Positions 1 to 5,913 of a stretch of DNA of 5,913 bases are shown here, in pieces. The number at the start of each line of letters is the position of its first letter. Within the stretch, counting starts at the first letter, position 1. The notes under the pieces were generated by a model. That model saw only the letters and a program-made list of their open reading frames with translations, had not been told where the DNA came from and ran no database searches. Where the stretch lies: assembly GCA_002451015.1 (NCBI GenBank), contig DKBB01000210.1, forward strand, positions 1,124 through 7,036, given 5' to 3'. Made by a program: the position numbers and the translations under genes. This DNA is from Acidobacteria bacterium UBA6911 (lineage in GTDB: Bacteria; Acidobacteriota; UBA6911).

Positions 1-1
1 A

Positions 2-1462
2 TCCTTCCCGTATCGGAAAAAAGAGGGCCGCCGTGTTTTTCTTCATTTCGGCGCAGTGAATTATCATTCGATCGTCTATCTAAACGGCTTGAAGCTCGGT
101 GAAAATAAGGGTGGATTTACACCGTTCAATTTTGAAATCACCGATCGAATTTTGGACGGAGAGAATTTTATTGTCGTAAAAGTGGACAATAAAAGACGCC
201 GCGACGAAGTTCCAACGCTTAACACCGATTGGTGGAATTACGGCGGTATCACTCGCGATGTCAATATCGTTGAAACACCGGAGACATTCATCCAGGACTA
301 TTTCATTCAACTGAAAAAGGGTTCATTGGATGAAATCGAAGGGTGGGTCCAGTTAAATGGCCCCGATAAGGACCAACGCATAGAAGTTTATATTCCCGAA
401 GCTGGATTGTCGGAATCATTCAAAACGGATAAGAATGGGCACGCCAAAGTTTTTTTCAGAAAAGAATTGCTGCTCTGGTCTCCGGAAAATCCAAAACTAT
501 ATACAGTTCAAATTTCCAGTAAAGCAGAGAAGCTTTCGGATTCCATAGGATTTCGATCCATCGAAACCAGAGGAACAGATATTTTACTCAATAATAAATC
601 GGTATTCTTGCGGGGAATTTGCATTCACGAGGAAGCGCCAACCAGGGCAGGGAGAGCGTTTTCAATAGAGGATGCACATACATTATTGAAATGGGTGAAG
701 GAGTTGAACTGTAACTTTGTCCGACTGGCCCATTATCCGCACAATGAAAATATGATCCGTGAAGCGGACAGGATGGGAATCATGGTCTGGTCCGAAATCC
801 CCGTTTATTGGACGATCCTTTGGGAAAACGAGGCAACTTTCAACAATGCCGCCAATCAGTTAAAGCAGATTGTAACGCGCGATAAGAACCGGGCAGGCGT
901 CATTTTGTGGTCGATGGCAAATGAAACTCCCGTGACGGAAGCGAGAACCGATTTCCTTAAGAAATTAGTTGATATCGCACGGCGGCTGGATAACACGCGA
1001 TTGATTACGGCGGCTAATGAACGACGCTATGTTGATTCCACAACACAGATGATCGACGACCCATTCGGCGAATTCCTTGACGTGATCGGCTGTAACGAAT
1101 ATATCGGCTGGTATGACGGATTGCCGGAGAAAGCGGATACCATCAAGTGGAGAACCTCCCTGGAAAAACCGGTTATTATCAGCGAATTCGGTGGCGGTGC
1201 CCTCCAAAATTATCACGGGGACGCCTTAACACGATGGACCGAGGAATTCCAGGCGGCCGTCTATGAGCACAACATCAAAATGCTCGACAAGGTTGATTTC
1301 ATCCGGGGGATGACTCCCTGGATTTTAAAAGATTTCCGTTCTCCCAGAAGGTCGTTGCCGAACATACAGGATTACTGGAATAGAAAAGGCTTGATTTCGG
1401 ATGAAGGAGAGAAAAAAAAGGCCTTCTATGTCTTGAAGCAATATTATGAAGGTAAAAGGTAG
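2..1462 (+). CDS. Glycoside hydrolase family 2, probable beta-glucuronidase (5' end missing)
   Basis: Retaining exo-glycosidase of family GH2, most likely releasing beta-linked glucuronic acid from a glycan or glycoside. The reading frame is open from base 2, and the codons before the GTG at 56 encode the conserved GH2 stretch RVFLHFGAVNYHSIVYLNG, so that GTG is internal and the true start lies outside the window. About 486 residues are visible; family members have about 600, so roughly 110 are missing. Counting from the GTG: end of the sugar-binding jelly roll (1-75), Ig-like domain (about 76-170), TIM barrel (about 174-468). Acid/base Glu290 lies in WSMANE (codon 923-925) and nucleophile Glu377 in IISEFGG (codon 1184-1186). 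N442-R443-K444 in YWNRKG matches the NxK motif that contacts the glucuronate carboxylate in beta-glucuronidases, which favours this over beta-galactosidase. Any signal peptide would be in the missing part. GH2 membership is secure; substrate is inferred. Confidence 0.93.
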   Translation, partial: SFPYRKKEGRRVFLHFGAVNYHSIVYLNGLKLGENKGGFTPFNFEITDRILDGENFIVVKVDNKRRRDEVPTLNTDWWNYGGITRDVNIVETPETFIQDYFIQLKKGSLDEIEGWVQLNGPDKDQRIEVYIPEAGLSESFKTDKNGHAKVFFRKELLLWSPENPKLYTVQISSKAEKLSDSIGFRSIETRGTDILLNNKSVFLRGICIHEEAPTRAGRAFSIEDAHTLLKWVKELNCNFVRLAHYPHNENMIREADRMGIMVWSEIPVYWTILWENEATFNNAANQLKQIVTRDKNRAGVILWSMANETPVTEARTDFLKKLVDIARRLDNTRLITAANERRYVDSTTQMIDDPFGEFLDVIGCNEYIGWYDGLPEKADTIKWRTSLEKPVIISEFGGGALQNYHGDALTRWTEEFQAAVYEHNIKMLDKVDFIRGMTPWILKDFRSPRRSLPNIQDYWNRKGLISDEGEKKKAFYVLKQYYEGKR

Positions 1463-1487
1463 TCGATGCTTGATGCTTTAATATTGC

Positions 1488-1518
1488 CGACCGCCGCTTT
1501 TTTGAGTACGACCGCTGC
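1488..1518. repeat. Short direct repeat in the convergent gap
   Basis: CGACCGCCGC (1488-1497) and CGACCGCTGC (1509-1518) match at 9 of 10 bases, with starts 21 bp apart, about two helical turns. They lie in the 142-bp gap (1463-1604) where the GH2 and rhamnosidase genes converge. A protein-binding site is possible but unusual between two gene 3' ends, and chance is plausible. A T6 tract follows the first copy, but no stable stem precedes it, so I do not call a terminator. The rest of the gap holds nothing I can name. Confidence 0.25.
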
Positions 1519-1604
1519 ATATCATATGCTTTGCGAATGTATTTTCGGTGGCCAATCAAGTAGCTGTGATTTCCAGTTCCTGTACAAGCGACATTAAGTC
1601 ATTT

Positions 1605-3971
1605 TCATTGAACTTCCGGCTCTGTTCCCAGCTTATTTAATCCCCCTTTTAGACCATAATGTTTCCCTTTCCATACGAAGGTACCTGAGATGCCTTCAGG
1701 CAATTTGATTTCCGCTATCAGGCCATTTTCCGAGTTGTTATAATCTACCGAGATTTTTCCTGCGGGATGAGGCATTTCTCCGCTAATTTGTTTGATAGTT
1801 CCAAGGTAAGGCTCGATTTTAACTTTATCGAAATAAGGAGCATCACTTTCAATACCCAGCAGGATACGGAAAAATTCAATATTCGGATTCGAACCCCAGG
1901 CATGACAATCTGAGCGGGTCGTTTCCACTTCTGAAGTTTCGCCCCAGGTAGTCAGCCCGAGGTCGATATTCTTGCGCCAAATATCCAACCAGTCGGTGTA
2001 ATGATCGCCTAAGCCGGCTTTTACCAAGGCCAGATGCAGATAGTACCTGAAATAAATGGATGCCGGAGCGAGCGTCGCATCCGATAACATTAATTCAGCG
2101 ATGACATTTGCCTTTTGACTGTCCACCAAACCGGCCAGGATGGCCAGGGAATTGGCATGTTGCGAAAATGTATCTTTTTCCGGAGTGTCAGAAAAAAGAT
2201 TTCTTGAGTCATCCCAATATTTATCCCGAATTGTTTTAGCCATTTCTCCGGCAAGTTTGTCGTAAAGCACCGCGTAACCCTGCAAACCAATAGTCTTTTC
2301 TAAAATAGTTGCGGATTGGAGGGCCAGCAACAACTGAAGGTCCATAAGGGCAGAGCTTCCATCTTCAGAGGCTGGAGCCGTACCCCTGCCCCAACCGGGA
2401 ACCCAGTCGGTAAAATTCCAGCCGGGCACATTTTTAAGCGATCCGTCTTCATCCACATAACTGATGAAGTAGTTCAAAATTTGCCGTGAACCCAGCAGTT
2501 TCGTTTTTAGAAAATCCCTGTCTTTCCCATGCATTAAATAATCGTACAGGGCACTCACATGCCATAGTGAATAGGTTGGAATAACCTGTCCCTGCGTGTC
2601 GGGATAACGACTTAAAGTATATCCATCCTTTTGCCTGGAATTGTCCCATAGATTCAGTGCATTCTGGGCCAGACGATCATCACCGCTGTTGTAATAGGAA
2701 ATCATCATCTGAATCCTGGCATCACCAATATATTGCAACCGTTCGTAATACGGGCAATCCATGTAAGTATCAACAGCACATAGTCGTGCAGTACGCCAGC
2801 CGATTTCCAACATTTTATCCAGCTCTTTGTCGTTGGAAACGAGTTTTGCATTCATTTCGAAGGGGTACCCGGTGAAAGTACCGTAAAAATCTTCAATTAC
2901 AAGTGGGTCGTCTTTAGTTTCAACTTTTAACTCAACGTACCGGTACGTTCTCCAGCTAAGAGTAGTGAAGTTCTGGTTTTCAGAACCATCGGATATAATG
3001 ATATCCTGTCTGCCCGAAATGGTCTTCCCTTCGATATCATTCCGGTTGTTTTTAGCCCCGTTTTCATCGTACAAACCTTCGGAGTATGTAATAACAATGG
3101 CGCTGTTTCCCCCACCGCTGAAGAGCAGAGTAGGATAGGCGTTGGTAAGAAATGACTGATCGAGCAGTATCGTAGCTGTGGTATTTGAAGGAACAGTCAC
3201 CGCAGTTTTTTCAGCAGGAAATGAGGAAGGTACGGAAACTCCCTCCGATTTTCTTGTCGAGATAAGTCGTTGCGGGGTCATTTCCATTTGCGGGATTATT
3301 GATGGAATTAAAGTCCAGCCGCCGCGGGTGTTAAATCCCATACCTCTTGCCGAGCGTTCAAAAACAGGTTTTGCCGGTTTCCAGCGCGTGTCGTCAAAGC
3401 TGCTGGATTTCCATTCCTTTACGGCAAGGTTCATATCAATTTTATCGCCTGCCCCTGCTGCATAATAACCGCGAACACTCTGGCGTATGGGCGTGTAGCT
3501 TTTATCTTCAGTACATCTCCACGATTCGTTCGTATTGATTATTTTTGTTTCATCATTTGTACCCTGCAGGATAAATCCCGTTCGGTATGAAAACTGGGAA
3601 ACCGGCTTCAGATTTCCTTCGTTCCATACTTTTGCAGAAATTATATTTTCACCCCGTATCAGGGAAGGGGCCAAATCGACTGTTTCATAATTCCAGTTTT
3701 CAATGTCGCCCTGCGCGGGTCCGAGCGATACCAGCATTCTATTGACATAAAGTTTATAGCCGTTATCGGCTGAAACATGCACTTCGAATGTCTGGGGCAC
3801 TGTTTCCAGAGATAGTGTTTTTCGAAACAGATAGAGGCCGGCGGTGTTTTCTTCTGTGTCTGGAACACATATCCAACTGGCATCCCATCGGTTTGCCTGA
3901 TTAATATTTCCAAACTGTGCTGATGCCGTGAATGCAACTAGGATTAATAGGAATGTTGTTAGTTTTTTCAT
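1605..3971 (-). CDS. Secreted alpha-L-rhamnosidase, glycoside hydrolase family 78
   Basis: Inverting exo-enzyme expected to remove terminal alpha-L-rhamnose from plant or algal glycans or glycosides in the periplasm or outside the cell. The 788-residue length is within the usual GH78 range. Residues 1-19 form a signal peptide (KK, then hydrophobic LTTFLLILVAF, cleavage likely after TASA before Gln); no lipobox Cys is seen. Order: N-terminal jelly roll (about 30-200, with SADNGYKLYVN and VWNEG), a second beta-sandwich (about 230-370), the (alpha/alpha)6 catalytic barrel (about 375-695) and a C-terminal beta-sandwich (about 705-785). The motif DCPYYERLQYIGD gives Asp405, Glu410 and Asp417, with the same spacing as Asp567, Glu572 and Asp579 of Bacillus RhaB (numbering from memory). 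Glu678 in TTWGETSE is the probable second catalytic acid. The ATG at 3969-3971 is preceded by A-rich sequence without a Shine-Dalgarno site, as is common in Bacteroidota. It converges with the GH2 gene, so they are not one operon, but both suit degradation of a rhamnose- and uronate-containing glycan. Confidence 0.95.
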   Translation of the reverse strand: MKKLTTFLLILVAFTASAQFGNINQANRWDASWICVPDTEENTAGLYLFRKTLSLETVPQTFEVHVSADNGYKLYVNRMLVSLGPAQGDIENWNYETVDLAPSLIRGENIISAKVWNEGNLKPVSQFSYRTGFILQGTNDETKIINTNESWRCTEDKSYTPIRQSVRGYYAAGAGDKIDMNLAVKEWKSSSFDDTRWKPAKPVFERSARGMGFNTRGGWTLIPSIIPQMEMTPQRLISTRKSEGVSVPSSFPAEKTAVTVPSNTTATILLDQSFLTNAYPTLLFSGGGNSAIVITYSEGLYDENGAKNNRNDIEGKTISGRQDIIISDGSENQNFTTLSWRTYRYVELKVETKDDPLVIEDFYGTFTGYPFEMNAKLVSNDKELDKMLEIGWRTARLCAVDTYMDCPYYERLQYIGDARIQMMISYYNSGDDRLAQNALNLWDNSRQKDGYTLSRYPDTQGQVIPTYSLWHVSALYDYLMHGKDRDFLKTKLLGSRQILNYFISYVDEDGSLKNVPGWNFTDWVPGWGRGTAPASEDGSSALMDLQLLLALQSATILEKTIGLQGYAVLYDKLAGEMAKTIRDKYWDDSRNLFSDTPEKDTFSQHANSLAILAGLVDSQKANVIAELMLSDATLAPASIYFRYYLHLALVKAGLGDHYTDWLDIWRKNIDLGLTTWGETSEVETTRSDCHAWGSNPNIEFFRILLGIESDAPYFDKVKIEPYLGTIKQISGEMPHPAGKISVDYNNSENGLIAEIKLPEGISGTFVWKGKHYGLKGGLNKLGTEPEVQ

Positions 3972-4000
3972 TTTTTTGACTTTTAAGTTGTTTTTTTCTT

Positions 4001-4022
4001 GTTGGTTGCATGAGAAACCAAC
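4001..4022. repeat. Inverted repeat in the rhamnosidase leader
   Basis: GTTGGTT (4001-4007) and AACCAAC (4016-4022) are perfect 7-base arms around an 8-base loop. The repeat begins 30 bases upstream of the rhamnosidase ATG on the minus strand. It could be a regulator site or a 5'-leader hairpin of that gene. It is not a terminator, since no U-tract follows in either direction. It shares GTTG/CAAC ends with the MarR-type dyads nearby, but the arm spacing differs, so I do not count it as a third copy. Confidence 0.35.
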
Positions 4023-4080
4023 TATTGGCTATTAGCGCTTAATATCTTACGCGTCGGAAATATCTAAGTCACGAATATAC

Positions 4081-4109
4081 TTGATTTGCCATGAATGGTT
4101 GTGTATACA
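4081..4109 (+). promoter_or_regulatory. Sigma70-like promoter of marR
   Basis: TTGATT (4081-4086) and TATACA (4104-4109) are separated by 17 bases, the optimal spacing; each hexamer matches the consensus at 4 of 6 positions. Transcription would begin around 4115-4117, on or next to the marR ATG, which implies a leaderless or nearly leaderless mRNA. The -10 element lies wholly inside the dyad at 4098-4111, so a repressor bound there would block RNA polymerase. This is a prediction from sequence only. Confidence 0.5.
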
Positions 4110-4111
4110 AC
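4098..4111. promoter_or_regulatory. Probable MarR operator 1 (autoregulation)
   Basis: GTTGTGTATACAAC is one base from the perfect palindrome GTTGTATATACAAC. It ends 5 bases before the marR start and covers the promoter's -10 element. A near-copy with 12 of 14 identical bases lies on the far side of the gene at 4591-4604. Short TTG/CAA-ended dyads of this kind are typical targets of MarR-family dimers, and autorepression through a site over the gene's own promoter is the common arrangement in the family. Binding by this particular protein is inferred. Confidence 0.7.
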
Positions 4112-4116
4112 TAAAT

Positions 4117-4566
4117 ATGGTATTCTCGTATGATCACAATAAATCTTTGGGGTATTTGACCGGGGTCACCAGCAGGCTGTTAAGCAATACACTTGCCGTA
4201 CGGTTCCAGGCGGCGAATATCGACATGACGGCTGAGCAATGGGGCGCAATTATTGTGCTGCTGAAGGGTGATGGCATCACCCAGGGGCAGCTTGGAGAGC
4301 AGCTATGTCTTGAAAAGTCCAGCGTGAGCCGCCTACTGGATGGGCTTGAGCGGCGTGACTGGATCGTGCGAACCAGGGATCCGAAAGACAGCAGAAATAA
4401 ACTTGTTAAGCCGACGCCAAAGGTACTGGAAACGGCTGAGCGGTGCGCAACCATCGCCAGAGCCATTTTAGAAGATGCGCAAAACGGCACGACCGAAAAA
4501 GAGCAATTGGCCTGCCAGTCATTCCTGTTACGAATTATGTCGAACCTGAATGGAATGAGTAAATAG
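4117..4566 (+). CDS. MarR-family transcriptional regulator
   Basis: Ligand-responsive winged helix-turn-helix DNA-binding protein, expected to act as a dimeric cytoplasmic repressor. The frame is also open from a TTG at 4081, but I chose ATG 4117: it gives 149 residues, the usual MarR size, begins with the family-like SYDHNKSLGYLTG, and leaves the promoter and operator outside the gene. N- and C-terminal helices for dimerisation (about 9-34 and 103-147) flank the DNA-binding domain: MTAEQW (37-42), helix 2 around TQGQLGEQL (55-63), recognition helix EKSSVSRLLDGLERR (66-80) and a wing with RDPKDSRNKLVKPT (87-100), matching the family's DPxDxR pattern. No Shine-Dalgarno site precedes the ATG, in line with a leaderless transcript. 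The probable targets are its own promoter and the downstream molybdoenzyme gene, since similar dyads flank the gene. The ligand is unknown; relatives in anaerobes often sense aromatic acids or their CoA esters. Confidence 0.93.
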   Translation: MVFSYDHNKSLGYLTGVTSRLLSNTLAVRFQAANIDMTAEQWGAIIVLLKGDGITQGQLGEQLCLEKSSVSRLLDGLERRDWIVRTRDPKDSRNKLVKPTPKVLETAERCATIARAILEDAQNGTTEKEQLACQSFLLRIMSNLNGMSK

Positions 4567-4590
4567 TCGGGCAGTAAAATGGGCTTAATA

Positions 4591-4604
4591 GTTGCATATA
4601 CAAC
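4591..4604. promoter_or_regulatory. Probable MarR operator 2, upstream of the molybdoenzyme gene
   Basis: GTTGCATATACAAC is one base from the palindrome GTTGTATATACAAC and matches operator 1 at 12 of 14 bases. It lies 25 bases after the marR stop codon and about 143 bases before the molybdoenzyme ATG. It contains TATACA at 4597-4602, the same -10-like hexamer as in operator 1, but I see no convincing -35 at 16-18 bases upstream, so the exact promoter is uncertain. A site here suggests that the same repressor controls the downstream gene. Confidence 0.65.
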
Positions 4605-4688
4605 CCACGAATGGTTTTAAAGAGACGATTTCATAGATTCATTTAGTTACCCTGGCAACTACCGACTCTTGTCGTTGTCCCGATACGT

Positions 4689-4712
4689 TATTCCATTTTT
4701 CAACATGGAATA
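4689..4712. repeat. Inverted repeat in the molybdoenzyme leader
   Basis: TATTCCAT (4689-4696) and ATGGAATA (4705-4712) are perfect 8-base arms around an 8-base loop, ending 35 bases before the molybdoenzyme ATG. The AT-rich stem is weak as an RNA hairpin, so a binding site for a second regulator is at least as likely as a 5'-UTR structure. It differs in sequence from the two GTTG/CAAC dyads. The rest of the gap from 4605 to 4732 shows nothing else I can name beyond a 4-bp mini-hairpin, CGAC-TCTT-GTCG, at 4663-4674. Confidence 0.4.
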
Positions 4713-4732
4713 GAAAAAGATAAACCTAAGAT

Positions 4733-4741
4733 GGGGAAGGG
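4733..4741 (+). promoter_or_regulatory. Strong Shine-Dalgarno site of the molybdoenzyme gene
   Basis: GGGGAAGGG lies about 6 bases before the ATG at 4748, good spacing for a ribosome binding site, and fixes the start codon. It contrasts with the absence of any such site before the rhamnosidase and marR starts. Confidence 0.75.
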
Positions 4742-4747
4742 AATAAA

Positions 4748-5913
4748 ATGGTCGAAATTAAGAAAAGCTATTGCGGGCGTTGCCACCCGCGATGCGGCAT
4801 GTTGCTGCACATCGAAGATGGCAGGATCGTTAAAGTGACGGGAGATCCGGACCATCCGATAACCCGGGGCACCATCTGCGAACGGGGCAGGCTGATGCCG
4901 GATCATGTCCATCACCCCCAGCGTTTGAACCATCCTTTGAAACGGAAGGGTGAAAAGGGCGGGGGGCAATGGCAGAAACTGACATGGGAACAAGCCCTGG
5001 ACGAGGTGGCGGAAAAACTATCCGAACTCAAAACCAGTTACGGCGCCGAAACCCTGGCGTTCACTCACGGGACTAAAAGAACCTACCATTGGGACTGCCG
5101 CAGGTTTTTCAACCTGTTCGGATCGCCCAATACCTGTGGTGTGAACAATATCTGCATGTGTCCGAGCTACGCCACCGAGTACGCCACCTACGGCGGCATG
5201 GTCATGAGTCCGGTTATGGGGGCTGCCTGCATTGTCATCTGGGGCAGCAACCCATCTAATTCCCAACCCATTGGTCTCTACCCCCAGCTGATCCGTGCCA
5301 AAAAGCAGGGAGTTGAATTGATTGTCATCGATCCCAGACGCACAAAAGAGGCTGAGATGGCGGATCTCTGGCTCCAGGTCCGGCCCGGCACGGATATCGT
5401 CCTGATGCTGGGCTGGATCCGTCTGATTATCGAGGAAGACCTCTACGATCATGACTTTGTGGAGAACTGGACCCTGGGCTTTGAGGAGATGAAGGCGGCT
5501 GCCGAATCCTATACGCCTGAAAAAGTATCGGAGATCACCGGCATACCGGCAGAACTCGTCATAAAATCCGCACGCATGTATGCCAACGCAAAACCTGCCG
5601 TTATTCCCTTCGGTTACGGCTTTCATAAACAGGGTGTCAATGCAACCCAGTGCGCCCGCGGCCGGGCCATTCTCCGGGCCATCACCGGTAATCTGGAAAT
5701 CCCCGGGGGCGAGATTTTCAGCATAGCCGGGGACATCGGGAAAATCATCGACTGGGAACACCTTGAGATGAATGACGCCATACCAGAAAGCCAGCGGATC
5801 AAACAGCTCGGAGCCGATCAGTATCCATTTTTCGGATTTCCCGGATGGGAGAGAAACCAGGCGGCCAACAAAAAACTGCCCACCGGTTACGTGGCCGCCC
5901 CGGAGGCATGGCA
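4748..5913 (+). CDS. Molybdopterin (Mo/W-bisMGD) oxidoreductase, DMSO reductase superfamily (3' end missing)
   Basis: Catalytic subunit of a molybdenum or tungsten enzyme with one [4Fe-4S] cluster. The frame runs open to the window edge: 388 residues, about half of the usual 700-750. Cluster ligands are Cys9, Cys12, Cys16 and Cys44 (YCGRCHPRC, then TICERG). A basic residue, Arg46, sits where many relatives have the electron-transfer Lys. Cys136 in NNICMC is the probable metal ligand, with Cys138 as alternative. Cofactor-binding stretches include WGSNPSN (165-171), DPRRTKEAEMADLWL (195-209), RPGTD (212-216) and GNLEIPGG (314-321). There is no twin-Arg signal or hydrophobic leader, so a cytoplasmic enzyme is expected. 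From memory the closest known relative is Pelobacter acetylene hydratase (shared LGSPN, DPRRTK-AEMAD and LYD-FVENW-GFEE), but its catalytic Asp13 is His13 here, so hydratase activity is doubtful. The substrate is not identifiable; aromatic or other anaerobic substrates are possible. Partner subunits may lie downstream. Confidence 0.93.
   Translation, partial: MVEIKKSYCGRCHPRCGMLLHIEDGRIVKVTGDPDHPITRGTICERGRLMPDHVHHPQRLNHPLKRKGEKGGGQWQKLTWEQALDEVAEKLSELKTSYGAETLAFTHGTKRTYHWDCRRFFNLFGSPNTCGVNNICMCPSYATEYATYGGMVMSPVMGAACIVIWGSNPSNSQPIGLYPQLIRAKKQGVELIVIDPRRTKEAEMADLWLQVRPGTDIVLMLGWIRLIIEEDLYDHDFVENWTLGFEEMKAAAESYTPEKVSEITGIPAELVIKSARMYANAKPAVIPFGYGFHKQGVNATQCARGRAILRAITGNLEIPGGEIFSIAGDIGKIIDWEHLEMNDAIPESQRIKQLGADQYPFFGFPGWERNQAANKKLPTGYVAAPEAW

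Noticed and set aside
56..58. GTG at 56 as the start of the GH2 gene
   Set aside because: The frame stays open to base 2 and the upstream codons encode conserved GH2 sequence, so the gene continues beyond the window edge.
1517..1529. Palindrome GCATATCATATGC in the convergent gap as a terminator
   Set aside because: The arms meet at a single central base, so no normal RNA hairpin loop forms, and no U-tract follows.
1466..1597. 43-codon open frame directly after and in frame with the GH2 stop codon, suggesting stop readthrough or a small gene
   Set aside because: The GH2 protein already ends where family members end, the extension resembles no known domain, and there is no ribosome binding site before its ATG.
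4025..4090. Bacteroidota-type promoter for the rhamnosidase on the minus strand (TATATTCG resembling TAnnTTTG)
   Set aside because: One mismatch in the -7 box and no TTTG at the expected distance upstream; too weak to call.
4081..4116. TTG at 4081 as the marR start
   Set aside because: It would add 12 residues not expected in the family, place the operator and the -10 box inside the gene, and it has no Shine-Dalgarno support. ATG 4117 fits better.
4134..4490. 118-codon open frame on the minus strand
   Set aside because: Antisense shadow of the marR gene; Ser/Arg-rich translation with no recognisable domain.
4611..4646. 11-codon leader peptide (ATG 4611 to TAG 4646) in the gap after marR
   Set aside because: No ribosome binding site, no runs of regulatory codons and no attenuator structure next to it.
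5018..5761. 247-codon open frame on the minus strand
   Set aside because: It lies entirely antisense to the molybdoenzyme gene, whose translation shows clear cofactor-binding motifs. The antisense protein resembles nothing I recognise and the frame is explained by the GC-rich codons of the true gene.

Overview
The window holds four protein genes, two of them cut by the window edges, in two blocks that look different. The left block (about 1-4000) is carbohydrate catabolism of Bacteroidota/FCB character. It contains the 3' three-quarters of a glycoside hydrolase family 2 enzyme (+ strand), probably a beta-glucuronidase, and a complete secreted family 78 alpha-L-rhamnosidase (- strand). The two genes converge on a 142-bp gap. 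The lineage guess rests on the rhamnosidase signal peptide ending in SAQ, an A-rich leader without a Shine-Dalgarno site, and an AT-richer composition. It is an inference.

The right block (about 4080-5913) reads rightward and by eye is GC-richer, at least in the last gene. It encodes a MarR-family repressor of about 149 residues, a 181-bp non-coding gap, and then, behind a strong Shine-Dalgarno sequence, the first 388 residues of a molybdopterin (Mo/W-bisMGD) oxidoreductase with an N-terminal [4Fe-4S] cysteine motif. This style is closer to an anaerobic Desulfobacterota or other proteobacterial-type genome. The enzyme most resembles the acetylene-hydratase branch of the DMSO reductase superfamily, as far as memory allows comparison, but it has His where acetylene hydratase has its catalytic Asp.

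The strongest non-coding signal is a pair of near-identical 14-bp dyads, GTTGTGTATACAAC (4098-4111) and GTTGCATATACAAC (4591-4604), one on each side of the marR gene. Each is one base away from the perfect palindrome GTTGTATATACAAC, a typical MarR operator shape. The first covers the -10 element of a good sigma70-like promoter whose predicted start point falls on or next to the marR ATG, so the mRNA may be leaderless. The second lies in the gap before the molybdoenzyme gene. The simplest model is that MarR represses itself and the molybdoenzyme operon until an unknown, perhaps aromatic or acyl-CoA, ligand appears.

The 145-bp divergent region between the rhamnosidase and marR is where the two blocks meet. 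It could be a horizontal-transfer boundary, an assembly join, or ordinary gene order in an FCB-type anaerobe. No RNA gene, CRISPR array, transposase or insertion sequence was found, and no gene-free stretch exceeds 300 bases. I see no clear novel multi-gene system; the self-contained MarR/operator/molybdoenzyme module is the most interesting part.
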